In this document: positions 11,640-24,149 of the stretch, piece by piece
How the letters are laid out: every line of letters starts with the position of its first letter
Position numbering within the stretch: position 1 is the stretch's first letter
Origin: Protopterus annectens
Taxonomy: Eukaryota; Chordata; Ceratodontiformes; Protopteridae
DNA: 64,000 nt
Direction of reading: 5' to 3'
Assembly: GCF_019279795.1 (NCBI RefSeq)
Contig: NC_056735.1
Coordinates: 1,943,102,209 to 1,943,166,208 of the forward strand
Position numbers and translations under genes: made by a program
Notes under the pieces: generated by a model
Told to the model about the DNA's origin: nothing
The model's database searches: none
The model's input: the letters and a program-made list of their open reading frames with translations, nothing else

Positions 11640-12490
11640 TATAAAAACATGATGAGAAGGGACCCCATACTTAACACAGGATATGATTAGAGTTCATGAA
11701 ATTAGCATTGTTTCAATCTTTAATGTTAGCCAAGAGTGTTCTTGTCAGCACCCACAATTTGTCCAGAACTGCATGGGTAGTATGACTAAGTATGATGGTA
11801 AATTATTTTTATTAGACCCATTTCTCCTACTACTGAAATGTCTGGGTATCTTTCTTTCACACTGCTCTCTTTTCTGCCTCTAATTCCTGGTATTTTATGA
11901 AATTCTCTCTGTATCCAAGAAGCTGTAATCACTGGGTGTAGCAATTTCATTGAGCAATGCAGCTTTCATCTATTTTTTAAATAGACTACTATGTCTGTTT
12001 TCCTCAATTGTATTATTTGAACTTGTAATAGGTGATACCACTTTATCGTTCTCTAGGATGCTTTATGGTTTATGACTTTATGGTTTAATTTCTCCAAGTC
12101 CTTTGGGGTTTCTAATACCATGACAGGAATGGACCACATTCCTAAGTCAAAGTATGATTAAAGGTTGTGAAATTAGTATTGTCTCTTTCTTTTTATATTA
12201 GTTAAAAAGTGCTGTACGCAGCACATGCAGTGTACCTAGAAGGACCTAGAATTGGCCCATTCTGCAATTAATATGGAGTTGTGTGTGTTGGTAGCATATC
12301 TAAATAAGTCTGCAAATTCGTTTTATGAGATGCATTGCTCCTACTACTATTGGAACTGTATATCCTTCTTCCACATTGTCCTCATTTCTGCCTGCAAATC
12401 CTAATTTTTTTATACTTTGTGTCTGCTTTCTTGCAAGTCATTGCAATCACTAGATGTAGCAATTTCAATGATCAGTGCTATTTTTGTCTT
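11640..12490 (-). repeat. Tandem duplication of the endonuclease-coding segment
   Basis: Two diverged direct copies, about 11,640-12,060 and 12,100-12,490. Shared landmarks are agg(g/a)a(c/t)c...atgatta, then (g)tgaaatta, ctcctactact, ctctcttttctgcct(c/g) and the strong block cactgg/agatgtagcaatttca. On the minus strand both encode an EIATPSD-type block. They are diverged enough to be an old duplication. Confidence 0.65.
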
Positions 12491-12504
12491 CGTTTCATGG
12501 ATTG

Positions 12505-12990
12505 CTATATTTATTTTATTTTACATTTGTTGACCAGGATTGTCCAACTGAGCTGAAGAGCCCTTTTTCTGCGGAGACCCGGGGACAAAAGTTCCAACAT
12601 ATTACACAATTGTCATTATAAATTAGCATTAAACAGCAATGTTACATGATTATTATAAGGCATTAAGTAGCAATACAATAATCAGGAGTATAGCAAAACT
12701 ATTTCAAGATGTATAAAAATAAATATGTCATTAAAATGAATATAGTTTTTGGGGTAAGTGGTTACAAAAACCCAGTTTTATCATAATGTAGTTGTATGAA
12801 GGCAAAACAATTACAAAAGAATGTTTCTCTGAAGTTATGTGCTTAATATAGTTTAGAAGACAGTAGAAAGAGTATTCAAGGAAGATCAGAGAGAGCTAGT
12901 GAGAAGAATGAGTTAAGGGCAGAAAATAGATTAAGGTATGGGAAGTAGGGGATGTTTAAGGAGGGAGAGGGCAGTGGCAGGACCAGTGTC
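12505..12990 (-). mobile_element. Truncated L2-like LINE insertion (3' end)
   Basis: It starts with ttttattttacatttg and continues with gtccaactgagctgaagag and a ctgcggagacccggggaca block. This is the inverted L2-like 3' end also seen at 19,862. It sits between the zinc-knuckle part and the endonuclease part of the older LINE, interrupting it. The right boundary is approximate and no clear target duplication was found. Confidence 0.55.
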
Positions 12991-13802
12991 TTTTAAAGTG
13001 CTCTTTGGTGGCTATCTTAAATGGTTTAGGATGTGTAAGGGTCCTGATTTCCAGTATATTTGATTTTCTTGCATCTATTTTTTTGAACTGTTGGCAATGG
13101 TTAATCCCGTGTGACATAAACTTCACCATTCTCTATAGTGCTTTGTGGTTTATGTTTCTAATGCTTCTCATTTACACCAGAATTGCAAATGTTTGCACAA
13201 TCCCCAGTGCAATAGTTGTGCCACATTATTATGCCTTTCAGTATATAGGCCCTCTGCAATTAGTGTATCACACCCAGCAACAGGATATGTGATGCTTCAA
13301 GTTCTGTTTTACAGTAACTGCATTTATATATTTCTTCTACATGTACACTGGACTTTGTAAACCAACGTGCATGTAGTTCACTATCCTGAGCTGTCACTAA
13401 TAACCTTTCATCTTTTGGTTTAAATTCACCTATCCCTCACCATTTCTGCATCAGATCCCAATCAACTTGAGATTGTTCTAGACGTTTTCTGTACTTGCAA
13501 CTATATTTATGCAGTTTCCACATTTCTTGCCTTTACAGCTAATTGTTTTCCTTATATTCTTTCTTTTGTTTTTTTGCACATTAACTTACTGCTTGATTTT
13601 TATCTATAAAATTAGTTTCCATTCATGCTTGACACCGATATGCTTCTACTAAACTAAGCATGGAAGTCATCTCAAATTTGTTCTCTTCATGTTTCAAAGT
13701 TTTCACTTTGTTTGTATCTTCTGAAGTCAACAGATATGTATGCAGTTATACAATTGCAGATCTATATGTGTAATCAATTTTGAGGATGCCCATACCTCCT
13801 TC

Positions 13803-13817
13803 AGAACAAGGAATATA
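13803..13817 (+). repeat. Left target-site duplication of the L1
   Basis: agaacaaggaatata here matches agaacaagaaatgta at 24,135-24,149 at 13 of 15 positions. Both copies are in the host LINE reading frame (the ...YI-S/P-CS block), which shows they were one site before insertion. Confidence 0.85.
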
Positions 13818-13984
13818 GGGGATCTGGCCAAGCTAACATCACCCTTTCTTAGCTATCCTGTCCAAATTATATTTCTGACAGATATTTTAAAGCATTTGAG
13901 ATTCTGAACTTATCATTCCTGGAATTTTTATTTTATCAAATTCCTGTAAATTACAAGCAGTAAGGACTCTGACAGTTCTTCAAT

Positions 13985-15073
13985 ATGAGCTATTCTAAAA
14001 ACAATTCACAGGACTTGTCCTTCAAGAAACAGTTATACTCCTTACTCAACAGCATACATGATCTATCGATAAAGATTGACAAAATGGATAATAAGCTTGA
14101 TACTTTCAAAGATGAATGTAAGAAACAGATGTAACAGGTGCAGGAGATTGTCATACATGAGAAAACCCAGACTGCCAGCATGCAAGAATCATTAAACAAT
14201 ATAGGAGGCAGAGTGCATGAAGAACAGCATGTGGAATTTTTACTAAAACAAAACACTTCTTTATTACACAAAATAGATGATCTTGAAAATAGATCTCGTA
14301 GAAATAATCTGTGCAATTTTGGACTACCTGAAAAGACTGAGGGGGATAATATGGTTAATTTCCTTACATCCTGGATTCCTTACATCTTGAAATTACCAGA
14401 ATCTAATTCTTTTAGAATTAAAAGAGCACACAGGTCATTGGCTGCTCGTTTGTCATTCAGCAAACTAAATAACAAACTGAGATCTACAATAGTAAGATTT
14501 TATTCTTCCCAGTATAAAGAACTAATTCTGAAGTTGGCTTGGTCAAAACTCACCAGTCAAATTTCATGACAACATAACAAGATTTGACAATGATTATTCA
14601 ACTGTAATTTATTTATTTATTTATTTACATTTGTTTACAGGAAAAGTCCAAATTGGAACAAAGCCAATTCTCAACAGAGGCCCAGGGATAAACGTTGCAG
14701 ATGCATGTCTTTGTGACATGGGAGGAAACCTACACAAAAACAAGGAGGACATGCAGACTCCACACAGAAGGCACTCCAACCGAGAATCAAACTGGAGAAC
14801 CTCTTGCTGCCTCTGCACCACTGTACCATCCAAGGTGTTGTCTCAAGAAACAAAGGATATTTCCCTTTAATAAAGGAGTTAAAAAAGAAACAAATCAAAA
14901 CTCATTTGTTATTCCCAGCTAGTCTTAATGTCTTTCTTTCTGATGGAACTAAGACAGTTGATACTTTAGACTCAGCTGTTTCTTTTTTAACATCTAGCAT
15001 CATATTAGAACAAGCAGAAGCTATGGACTGGTGCTCTGGTTCATTCAAGAGACAAGCTGAGAAGAATGACTGA
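13985..15073 (+). pseudogene. L1 ORF1 (RNA-binding chaperone), split by a SINE
   Basis: It starts at the ATG at 13,985 (MSYSKNNSQDLSFKKQ). A predicted coiled-coil-like stretch of alternating hydrophobic and charged residues follows, with an in-frame stop at about 14,132. Positions 14,138-14,569 then encode LENRSRRNNLCNFGLPEKTEGDN and IKRAHRS, the RRM-type core typical of L1 ORF1p, which binds L1 RNA. A SINE at 14,608-14,835 interrupts the frame. The C-terminal domain resumes at about 14,850-15,073 with YFPLIKELKKKQIKTHLLFPASLNVFLSDGTKTVD. The motif order is as in L1 ORF1p of vertebrates. The stop and the insertion make it a pseudogene. Confidence 0.85.
14608..14835 (-). mobile_element. tRNA-derived SINE with L2-like tail
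   Basis: On the minus strand the head contains a B-box-like GTTTGATTCTC block followed by the ctgtgtggagtctgcatgtc segment common in vertebrate tRNA SINEs. The 3' part ends in (aaat)n and contains the same tail block as the L2-like LINEs of this window (inverted: catttgtttacagg...gaggcccagggata). SINEs that share a LINE tail are mobilised by that LINE, so an L2-like partner is inferred. It splits the L1 ORF1. Confidence 0.8.
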
Positions 15074-16355
15074 AAAGTAGCTGATACAAAAAAAAACTGA
15101 AGGACAAATAAATTAATTACATTTCCTCTTATTTTTTTCACATTATGTAAAAAAATAAGAGAAAAAAATTATGTAAAAAATTAAGTGAAAAAGTTTTTCA
15201 CTTTTTGTACTTATTTCAACAAAGAATAACATCATACAGCCATGACACTTTGAAGTCACTTTAACAAAAGGATCTTATGCTCAAAACATAAACTAAGGTA
15301 AAAATGTATGATTTTGTTTTCTCCTGGTCTCTTCTTTTCACTACCTGCAATATTACATTTAGTCTTTATCATTTGTTTTTATAACATCTTGTTTTCAAAT
15401 AACTTAACAGTGTAAACAGTAAGTAGTGTCATATTAATACTGTTTTCATGTCTATAAAAATCTGTTTGGCAGTGATGATTCTCTTAAAATTGTATGAGGT
15501 TTTTTTCACATTATTCTTATAATTCTCATATTATTTTATGCCAGACTCTCCAGTTTGTGATTTATTTGAATATTTACAAACTGTTTGCATTGAATAAGGC
15601 TTCCAAGAATGATTATCTATGTCTGACTGATGTGTATTTACTTTTAGTTTTCCATGAAATGTCTTATTTTTATTTTTATTACATTTCTTGTTTAGATTTT
15701 GCAGTCTTTCTAACACTTATTTTTTTAACAAAAACGGCTTTGATTTGATTTTGATGCTCGTGCTGATCTACAGATTTGAAATAACATTCAAGGTTAATAA
15801 TCCCTCATTTCCTGAAAGAGAAAGCCATTTTTCACATATTGTGCTCATGTTACATTACTAAAAACACAAACAGTTGACTTACTTTCTTTTTGGCTTTCTG
15901 CTGAGACCACAAGCTAATACTGCTGAGTTTTTGTTTTCACAGTTACATTCTTTTTTTTTTTTTTTTTTGGTAAACATTGGAAGTGTGTGAACACTTTGTA
16001 CTTAAAAGGCTCTACGATGGCAAGCATTGGGGGTCAGAGGTCAAATACAAGCCATTACTGTTTTCTTCCATCTTAAAAAAGCAAACTCTTAGTTAAACAT
16101 TGGCAAACACCTTTAGTCTCTTTTATGAGAGTAATTTATTCTACATGAAAAGATGTACATCTACTATTGTCACTTGTCTTGTTTTATCACTCCTGTTATT
16201 TAAAGTGACAAGCAAACATTTCATGCTTATTTATTGCTTGTTGAATGAAACACTTAGTCTAATTATTTTAAAATGCAGTAAGAAGTTTGTTTATAAGCTT
16301 TTATATTTTCTTGACTAAATAATTTAAAAGCTCTCAGTGATTTTAAAAATAAAAT

Positions 16356-16441
<86 letters not shown>

Positions 16442-17489
16442 GATATTAAAGTCACATTGACTAATGATAAGTTTATATTCACTTTAATGAGATGTACCAG
16501 TATAAGATTGTATTATTTCCAGAGAAAACAACCTCAAATTCTTAACCTAAGTACTGTTATAATATGTGAATAATATTTATAGTGAAAAACAATGAAAAAC
16601 AGTAATTTGTTTTGCTTCAATATTGTTTATCAGCTAAAGATTTGAAGTGAATAATATTCCCATAGTGTTTACGTGCAAGATTTGTTTTATACTAACTGTA
16701 TATCATTTTTACAAATTGTTTTCTAGTGTGACATGATAATTATTTATCTTACTATTACTTAATTAATAGTTCTTTTCTCTAGAATTATAAGATATTTTAC
16801 CTTTGGAGTTTATGATGACATTATCAAGAATACTTCCTATAAGATCTTTACTGGTTCATATACATAATCAAATTATTTCTTTCCTTGTTATGCATCTGCT
16901 TGTTTGTAAATATGTTTTCTTAATTATTCTTAACAAATGTTTTAGTATACATCTTATTACAAGTGCATATTTATGCTGTTGCTATGTATAAACTCTGAAA
17001 AACATATTTTTTCTTTTATAATACATTTAAAATCCTTAATAATTCTTTATATATTAATACAAACACTTTTGAGAATGGTTCTAACCTTCATGATATTTCA
17101 TAAGTTTTTCTTTAATTAGAATTGAAATTACATATCACTCTGTTGCAAATGTTTTTCAAGCATTAACACAATCATACTTACTAACTTCTATACAGAGTAA
17201 ATATTTTAGATCGAGTGAAGAATAGGTTTTGGGACTGAATTTAGAAGGTTCTATTGAGTGGTAATGCTATTCAAGTGTGGGGTTATACAGGAATGGTCCA
17301 GATTGTTTTTTAGTTTTACACTTATTTTTTTTTTGTCCATCATAATGTGTACTTATGGGTGTCTATGATCATTACATATGGTGCATTAGAAGATAACTGT
17401 AAACTTTTTTCTTCATTTAGATATTTTTGTTTCTTTCTCTGAAAGTAATAGTAGGTACTTATGTCTAATTACACTGGCAATGACAATAT
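15074..17489. other. Unassigned AT-rich block between L1 ORF1 and ORF2
   Basis: In L1 elements the two ORFs are usually close together, so this 2.4 kb probably includes one or more later insertions. I see poly-T runs (15,950-15,968) and a compound microsatellite (16,359-16,438), but no protein motif and no inverted repeat. Confidence 0.45.
16359..16438 (+). repeat. (TA)n(TG)n compound microsatellite
   Basis: A TA run over about 16,359-16,404 passes directly into a TG run over 16,405-16,438. Confidence 0.97.
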
Positions 17490-19857
17490 ATAGAAGAAGG
17501 GTATACCCTTTAATGTTAGTGGTTTAATAACAGTAGCAAAAGGAGAAGTTTATATAAGTGTTTAAAATTGTTCAATGTTCAAATTGTTTTCCTACAAGAA
17601 ATCCATTCATTACAAGAAGATATAGGCAGACTTAACTGTAACAACTGTTCTGTTTTAATAAGTTCTCATTATAAACAAAGCTAGAACAGAGGTAGCAATT
17701 TTGTAGAGAAATTCTGCTTGATGCCCAAAATTATAGACACATGTCATGACAATTCAAACCTGTTTTGTTTAGTATCCCTGGTGATACATGGACATATTTA
17801 TGTTAATTAATTTATATTGGATTCCTGGCTTGATAGTTAAACTGGTCAAACATCAATTTAAAGATATTGTGCAATATTCTAAGAGGAGTATAATACTCTC
17901 AGGAAATATTAATTGTATTTTATCAGTTAGTCACAATAATGCAAAAATTACATGTAGGAAACCAGGCACAGCAAATCTGGTTTTATTAACATGTTTAATA
18001 TTAAGGATGTAAATTATTTTGCTGACTCCAGTTCATTATTCTTCACACATTATTCACATCATCATGGAATGAAATAAAGAATAGGCAGGGTATATATATT
18101 TCAAGAGATATTTCTTCAAAACGTGATAAATTCAAGGTAATCAAATGTCCCTTATTCAACCATAATGTAATTACATTTGACTTGGTAATGAATTCTAAAC
18201 AAAGTGTAAACATTACTAGAACCCAGCATATATAACACATCTAAAAGACTTTAAGGATCTCTATGTTAAGGAAATTCAAACTTTTTTAAATCTAAATCAT
18301 GCGGATAATACCTCAGAAATTTATGTGTGGTATTCTTTGAAGTCATATTCATATGGCAAAGTGGCATATGGCATATGGTAAAGTTCTAGCCTGGTTTATA
18401 AATAAGAAAATAAACATTGGAATAAGGAATTAGTAGATCTCCAATTTAAAATTAATAATCGATATACAAAAAGGAAACAATTTGCAAAAAAAAAAAAAAA
18501 CAATGCGATAAAAAATACTTACAAGCACTACATCAAACAGAAGAAAGAAGATTATACAATCTAATCATATTAAAGAAATGTATTTTCCTGGCACTAAGAA
18601 AAGAGTTTCTGATTTAGAAGGAATTTTAGAATCTTTAAAAACACACTTTACTTTAATTAATTCCTACAATACTGAAATTGAACCACAGAATGTAATGTGA
18701 TCTTTTTGCAAGAAATTCAACAAAAATACACTAACAGAAGATCAAATAAAGTTAACTGATAAATCAATTACAATATCTGATATTAAATCATAAATTAATA
18801 AACTAAAACTAAACGAGGCTCCTGGAATTGACAACATTATACCAGAAATGTATAACTTACTACCTAGAGAAGCTTTAAATTTATAGTTAAGAGTATACAT
18901 TTTAGTTAAAGAAAATAATAACAGCCCTCCTTCTTGGAAACACACTTTAATACATCCAATTTTAAAATCAGGTAGGGATCCAAATGAATGGTCTTCATAT
19001 AGACCAATATCTCTTTTAAACATTGATTGTAAAATGTTTATTGCTATATATTCTAGTAGAATTAAACAATCTATCCCTATATTAATAGGTGAAGACCAAA
19101 ATGGATTTATAAAAGATAGAAATACATATAACATTAAACTAATTTGTACATTATTTGATTACATTAATCTCAAATAAGATAATATGACTTTAGTAAGTTT
19201 AGATATAAATAGTGCTTTTGATTCAGTTCACTGGGATTACTGATAGTTTAATTTTGAAAGTTCAGCTATTTGAAAATGATATTTTATTGACATTGAAAGG
19301 TCATAATAATTTATCTCAAAAATTGTTTGATACAACAGAATCTTTTCAGAGAATATCTGGACTTAAATTCAATGAAAATAATACCAAGATATTACTTATA
19401 AACTTTAATAAGAAGGAAATAAACAGTTTGCTTAATACATAGTTCTGGATAAAAAAAAAATAATTATTTAGGGGGCCACTTTAACAAATTATATAAATGA
19501 AATATTACTATTAACTTTAATAATATCTTAAATAAAATGTAATACCTCATAAAGGGATGGAATATTTTTTTTTTATGGAAGGCAGATATTTTCTAACTAA
19601 AATGATTATTTTCCACAAAATATTATATTGTATTCAAGTTATCTCACTACCTCCCCCTAAACTTTATACACATCAATTCAACATATTAATGTTACATTTT
19701 TTATGGTTTCCCAATTAAATCCAGAATTGCATTAAATAATCATTTAAAAGTATGGGAAATAGTGAATATATTCCAGATATTGATATGTATGTTTTATCAT
19801 CTATTGTCAAAACATTAATATTAAGGTTAAACTCTTCGTACTCAGCCAGGTAGAAAC
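17490..19857 (+). pseudogene. L1 ORF2, endonuclease and first part of RT
   Basis: It opens at about 17,505 with FNVSGLITVAKG and, after a frameshift, QIVFLQEIHSLQED, the start of the L1 apurinic endonuclease. RT begins near 18,790 with NKLKLNEAPGIDNIIPEMY, then PPSWKHTLIHPILKSGRDPNEWSSYRPISLLN, GEDQNGFIKDRNT and SLDINSAFDSVHW (first catalytic Asp region). Sequence then jumps to FENDILLTLKGH at about 19,275, which stands where YADD(I/L)LL should be. An internal deletion of roughly 70-80 codons and loss of the Tyr-Ala-Asp-Asp are therefore evident. SGLKFNENNTK follows. Frame breaks and stops are frequent. The rest continues after the L2-like insertion at 22,771. Confidence 0.85.
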
Positions 19858-20438
19858 AAATGATTTTATTTATTTATTTATTTACATTTGATAACCGTGT
19901 AGTGTCCAACTTGGCCAGAAGCCCATTTTCAGTGGAGATCTGGAGAGAAAAACTCCAAGGAAGATTACATAATTATACATTTGTACATATGACAATTACA
20001 ATAGGAGTTCAAACACAAGTTCCTTGACATTGTATCTAAAAGCATATAACAATGGTTGTACAATAAGCTTATGCTCTTCATAAAGACAAAAAATATATTT
20101 GTGTTTTTTTTTCAGTATAAAAATATCATAATCTGAAGCTAAGGAGGCTCAGTTGCCAAGAAATATTGACAATGGGTGCTGGAGAGAAGGAAGTTAGACA
20201 GTAAGGGGTTAAATTTGTTAGCCTGGTGGAGAAAATGAGCAAAGCCTATGTTTGGTGAAATAATCCTTTAGTGACTGTTTAAGTGTATATCATTGATGGA
20301 CAGAATATGTTGAGGCAGAGAATTCCAGTGTTTGGCAATGATATGTGAGTATAAGGAGACACTGTCAAAGTTTTGGGTTTTCTAAACATTCAACAATACT
20401 TTATCAGCAGACCTAAGAGATTTTAGGTTAGTGTAGGG

Positions 20439-22509
20439 TTAGAAAAGGTCAGATAGAGCTGGGCAGTTGTCAGATTCGTATAAGACTGTATGGGACATTA
20501 GTAGCTGAGTCAGAGTAAGCAGGCAAGGGAGCTCTAACCAGTTCAGCTGGAAAAGGGCAGTGCAATGGTAAGATCTTTGAGAATGATTAGTGGCAAATTT
20601 GGCTATTTTGCTATAGCAAGATTCAAAGCTTTTCAGTTCAGATTTGTGAAGACTGGTAAATATTTCTGAACAGTAAAGCAGGGAAGATAAAAGATGGGTT
20701 CTGGCTGTTGCGAGTCTGGTATGGTTAGTAACATATGATTTAACCCTATAGAGAGAACCCAATCTGACATGAACCTTTTTAATTGTTAGTGCAAGGTGTT
20801 AAACTAATGTCCACTATCAAGTGTGATACCAAGAAGTTTTGTATATTCATCGGGTTCTATTTTTGTGCCATTGGATGAGGAAATAGAGATAGGTGGTAGG
20901 TTGGTTGTTGTTGAGGTATTATAGAAGACTGTAAGCTTGGTTTTATTGGGGTTAAGTATATGGAGATGGGCTGTTAAGTAGTTTTCAATATTGTGGAGGG
21001 CTGCCTGAGTTTTTTCTTGTAGTTCCTTTATAGATGGGGCAGAGCAGAATAAGGAAACATTGTCAGCATATTGTATGATTGAGGTTGGATTTGCTGAAGA
21101 GTTTATTTCATTGGTAAAAATTGTAAATAAAAGTGGGCCAAGGATAGATCCTTGTGGAACTCCTACACATATAGGGATCTGGGGGAAGACTTTATTGTCC
21201 CATAATGTGTCTTGTTTCCTATCTGACAGGTAGCTATGAAACTGGCTTAGGGCTTCAGAGCTGCAATGGTAGAAACCCAGTTTATTGAGAACTATTTGAT
21301 GAGATACAGTGTCAAATGCTTTTGACATATCTAGGAAGGTAGCAGAGACTAGTTCATTTTTGTTTTTGAGTTTATTTATGGTATTAGTAAAGATAATTAG
21401 AGATGTACTGGTGCTATGCCTGGGCCAGAAGCCATGTTGTGTATTGGGTAATAGATTATTTGACAGAAAGTGGTCTAAAATCTGTTTGTGTATATGTTTT
21501 TCTAAGATTTTTGGCAATTGCTAACAAAATGGCTATGGGTCTGTAGTTGGATACATAAGTAGAGGGGCCGAGATAGAATGGCTAATGAGAACAGATATAG
21601 GCTAAGCGATGGAAAAAGCAGCTAGTTGTAGAAAGTCACCACATAGCTGGTCTGTAGCTGGTGTGCAAGGTTTTAGTTTAGAACGGAGATTTTTAACAAC
21701 ATTTGTTTGGATAGGTTTGAGATACAGGAGGGTAGAATTGTTGTTGGAGGTTTGAGGTATAGACAGAGATGTATTAGGAGTTATGTTTAGTAGAGAGGTT
21801 ATTGCATTAATAAAATGGGAGTTAAATTGAGTGACTATGCAATCGTTTGGGTTGGTCAGAGTGGGGGCTGGGGTAGTGGGCTTTCCTGGGTTGAAAAGGA
21901 GGTTGGTTGTTTGCCAGAATCTTTTTGGATTTTTCTGGTGTTTTAGCTGACTTGTTTGGAAGTCGTTTTTTTTTTTTGTCTTGTTAGTGGTGCTGCAGTA
22001 GCTTTGTTGCCTCACAGTAAGACGTTGTCCTGTTCGATCTCAGCTAGAGCGTCTTCTATGTGGAGACATGCATGAATGGGCGTACCTTCATTGAAGGTTG
22101 TGCGTCAGAGCTGGCAACTCGGCACGTAAAAATCTACTGCCAATCATTAGTGGACCGGAGTTCCGCTGTGGCGACCCCTAACCGGGAAAAGCCAAAAGAC
22201 ACAACAAGTTTTTTGGCTTGATTTCAAAGGGGTTTTTTTGGTAGGTAATGAGATACTCTGAAAGAGATACCAAACTCTATCCCTTTGTTTTAGTAGAAGA
22301 ATTGTGTCTTTTGACAACCAGGGAAGGGCTTTGGATTTTGTATGAATTTTTCTAATTGGGGCTAGATCATTAAGTATTTGTAGGAAAGCAATATTGAAAT
22401 ACAGTACTGCATGGTCCAAATGAAGGGTTATTACAGGTGCCCAGTCATATTGTTGAAGATTAGTATTACATAAGGTAGGATAAAAGTGATTTTTTTGCAA
22501 ATGTAGCAA
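20439..22509 (-). pseudogene. L2-like ORF2: reverse transcriptase remnant
   Basis: The best frame is 21,517-20,804 (237 codons without a stop). It shows LPNTQHGFWPRHST, VSATFLDMSKAFDTVSH (first catalytic Asp), CVGVPQGSILGPLLFTIFTNEI and IIQYADNVSLFC, where the second Asp of YADD is Asn. ALHNIENYLTAHLHILNPNKTKLTVF and YTKLLGITLD follow. Upstream, 22,015-21,602 gives the pre-RT domain (KNLRSKLKPCTPATDQL), and 22,509-22,147 the end of the endonuclease region. Downstream, 20,762-20,439 gives the thumb (THLLSSLLYCSEIFTSL). The Asp-to-Asn change and the SINE insertion show that it is inactive. Confidence 0.85.
21984..22208 (+). mobile_element. tRNA-derived SINE with target-site duplication
   Basis: The head has ctttgttgcctcacagtaag and a B-box-like gttcgatctc, followed by the tctatgtggagacatgcatg segment. 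The tail contains ccgctgtggcgacccctaac and ggaaaagccaaaag, sequences common at the 3' end of fish and amphibian tRNA SINEs. It is flanked by ttttttgtcttg (21,972-21,983) and ttttttggcttg (22,209-22,220), identical at 11 of 12 positions. It is the youngest level of the nest. Confidence 0.85.
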
Positions 22510-22770
22510 AAATGAACTTATCGCTTAGTGCATCAGGGAGACGCCCAGCATCATAGCTAATATTGGATTTGTTTGTTAAAAATCCAGTCAAGAATGGATT
22601 GCCTGTTGGTGTGTTTGTTGATGGGTGTGGGGTAGCTAATTTTTTTGACAGAAATTGTACAGTTTTATAAAGTTAGTAGGGGGGTTAGAAGAGCAGGTAG
22701 TCCAGTCAAGGTTAAAACCTTCAGTATAATAGTTTTATGGCTGAAATTGGTAGAGGCCCATTCAAGGATG

Positions 22771-24134
22771 TTTTCAATATTTTGGAGATTATTAAAAACC
22801 AAATTTGGCTACAATCATATCTCTCACTGTTATCTCAATACACAAACATTCTGCATAATAGTTTATATTGGATGGTGAGAGATTATATCCTAAGTAACAG
22901 AAATAAACATACACCTTCTATATTTATATCCAATACATTATCTGCTTTTAAAATCTTTTTAAATAGAAATCCAGATATCAAGGATTGGTCTTTTTTATTA
23001 TTACCAATTGCATAGACACCAAATAATATTAAAACTTTTAATATCAACAAAATGACTTTTCTCAGAGGAAAACGTTTTTGGCATCAATTGATGGATTCTG
23101 AAAGGAGTTTTCATATGAAACAACTTATAAATAAGTTTATGGTAGATAATGAACTGTGGCTGGTACAACAAGAAATAAGCCAATACAGTTTAACTAAAAC
23201 TGACTTAATGTGTCTATTAACCAGGCAAAACATTCCTAAACTTATAGAATTTTTGATTATTATGGGTAATCAAAAGTTCAAAGAAATGTTTATCTTTCTA
23301 AAATATACAAATTAATTAAAAATACAAAACCTTATTTTAAAGAACGTTATTGGGATTATTATAAAAGTATTAATAACAATCCCCCTATGGAGGATGATAA
23401 AAAACGTATCTTAATCTCATCAATGCAAACTTCTTTTTCACTACAATTGAAAATTTCTTGAAAATATAAACATAGAATCTTTAGTATACTACATAAAATG
23501 GAGTTAATATTTAATCAAGAAATAGGATGTTGGAGATGCAAGCTGAAAGTAAAAGTCAACCGGCAACACATGTTTTATGAATGTGTTTTACTTAGACCAT
23601 TCTGGGAAATTAATTATTTTTTCCCCAACTACTTTTAATGATAACTTTCAGTTGACCAAATCATTGATTTTAATGTCCCAATACCTAATATGTTCCTAAA
23701 TCTAAATATTTATTACTTTGGATTTTATTAGCCATTGCCTGTAAAACTTTCACTAGAAATTGGAAGACTGAGATTTCTTCTACATTTAAAGAATTCAAAA
23801 ATATAACTTTCAATGTTTCTCAAATGGATATAATTACTATTAAGACAAGATACTGAAAGAATAACATGTTATTATAATGCTTGGATAAAAGTCATGGAGA
23901 TACTTTAAAGGACTGACTTTAATATTGTTTGAATTAGATCTTTAATCTGAGAAATCATAGTGTAAATGTTCCTTAGACACTCTTGTAAATACTTTTATTG
24001 CATTTTGGTTTGATGTGTTCTTTTTTATTCTTTTGTATGATTGATTAAATTAACATGTATGAATCCATTTCTATTTCTATTAAACATTATGTAATATGAA
24101 TTAAAAAAATCAAAAAAAATACTTAAGGAAAAAA
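22771..24134 (+). pseudogene. L1 ORF2, C-terminal part and 3' end
   Basis: It resumes the L1 ORF2 interrupted at 19,857. One frame, 22,737-23,015, gives NILEIIKNQIWLQSYL, then SLYWMVRDYILSNRN. Positions 23,052-23,315 give GKRFWHQLMDSERSFHMKQLINKF. About 23,525-23,620 encodes GCWRCKLKVKVNRQHMFYECVLLRPFWE with Cys and His spaced as in the L1 C-terminal zinc-knuckle region (CxxC...HxxxxC). The 3' UTR ends in an A-rich tail before the right target duplication at 24,135. Several stops interrupt it. Confidence 0.8.
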
Positions 24135-24149
24135 AGAACAAGAAATGTA
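24135..24149 (+). repeat. Right target-site duplication of the L1
   Basis: agaacaagaaatgta, the partner of 13,803-13,817 (13 of 15 identical). Confidence 0.85.

Larger units (their letters stand above)
11633..13802 (-). mobile_element. LINE with restriction-like endonuclease, C-terminal half
   Basis: Minus-strand remnants, read leftward. At 13,800-13,200 there is EGGMGILKIDYTYRSAIV, then DERLLVTAQDSELHARWF and a Cys-rich zinc-knuckle-like block (KCSYC...ITHPVAGC). At 13,160-13,020 follow EHKPQSTIENGEVYVTRD and KIKYTGNQ-like sequence, the lead-in to the endonuclease. At 12,490-12,100 an ALIIEIATPSD block with a conserved-Lys segment matches the restriction-like endonuclease at the C terminus of R2/R4/Dada/NeSL-type LINEs. 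The domain part is duplicated (next entry). This half pairs with 24,150-29,040; the L1 insertion separates them. The group is clear to me, the exact clade is not. All frames are interrupted. Confidence 0.7.
19858..22770 (-). mobile_element. L2-like LINE inserted in the L1
   Basis: A minus-strand LINE whose 3' end is the (ttta)n tail at 19,862, with the gtggagatctggagagaaaa block behind it. The body encodes endonuclease-RT linker and RT (20,439-22,509) and continues to about 22,770, where L1 coding resumes (NILEIIKNQIWLQSYLSLL). It belongs to the same general family as the plus-strand copy at 9,291. It contains a SINE. Boundaries are within tens of bases; I could not establish a target duplication. 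Confidence 0.8.
13818..24134 (+). mobile_element. L1-type LINE, nearly complete, itself interrupted
   Basis: A plus-strand L1 with a 5' leader (13,818-13,984), ORF1 (13,985-15,073), ORF2 (about 17,490-23,930, interrupted) and an A-rich 3' end (attaaaaaaatcaaaaaaaatac...). It is flanked by the 15-bp duplication listed separately. It contains a SINE within ORF1, an L2-like LINE within ORF2, and about 2.4 kb between the ORFs that I could not assign. Without these the element would be of ordinary L1 size. It carries many stops and an internal deletion in the RT, so it is dead. Confidence 0.85.
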
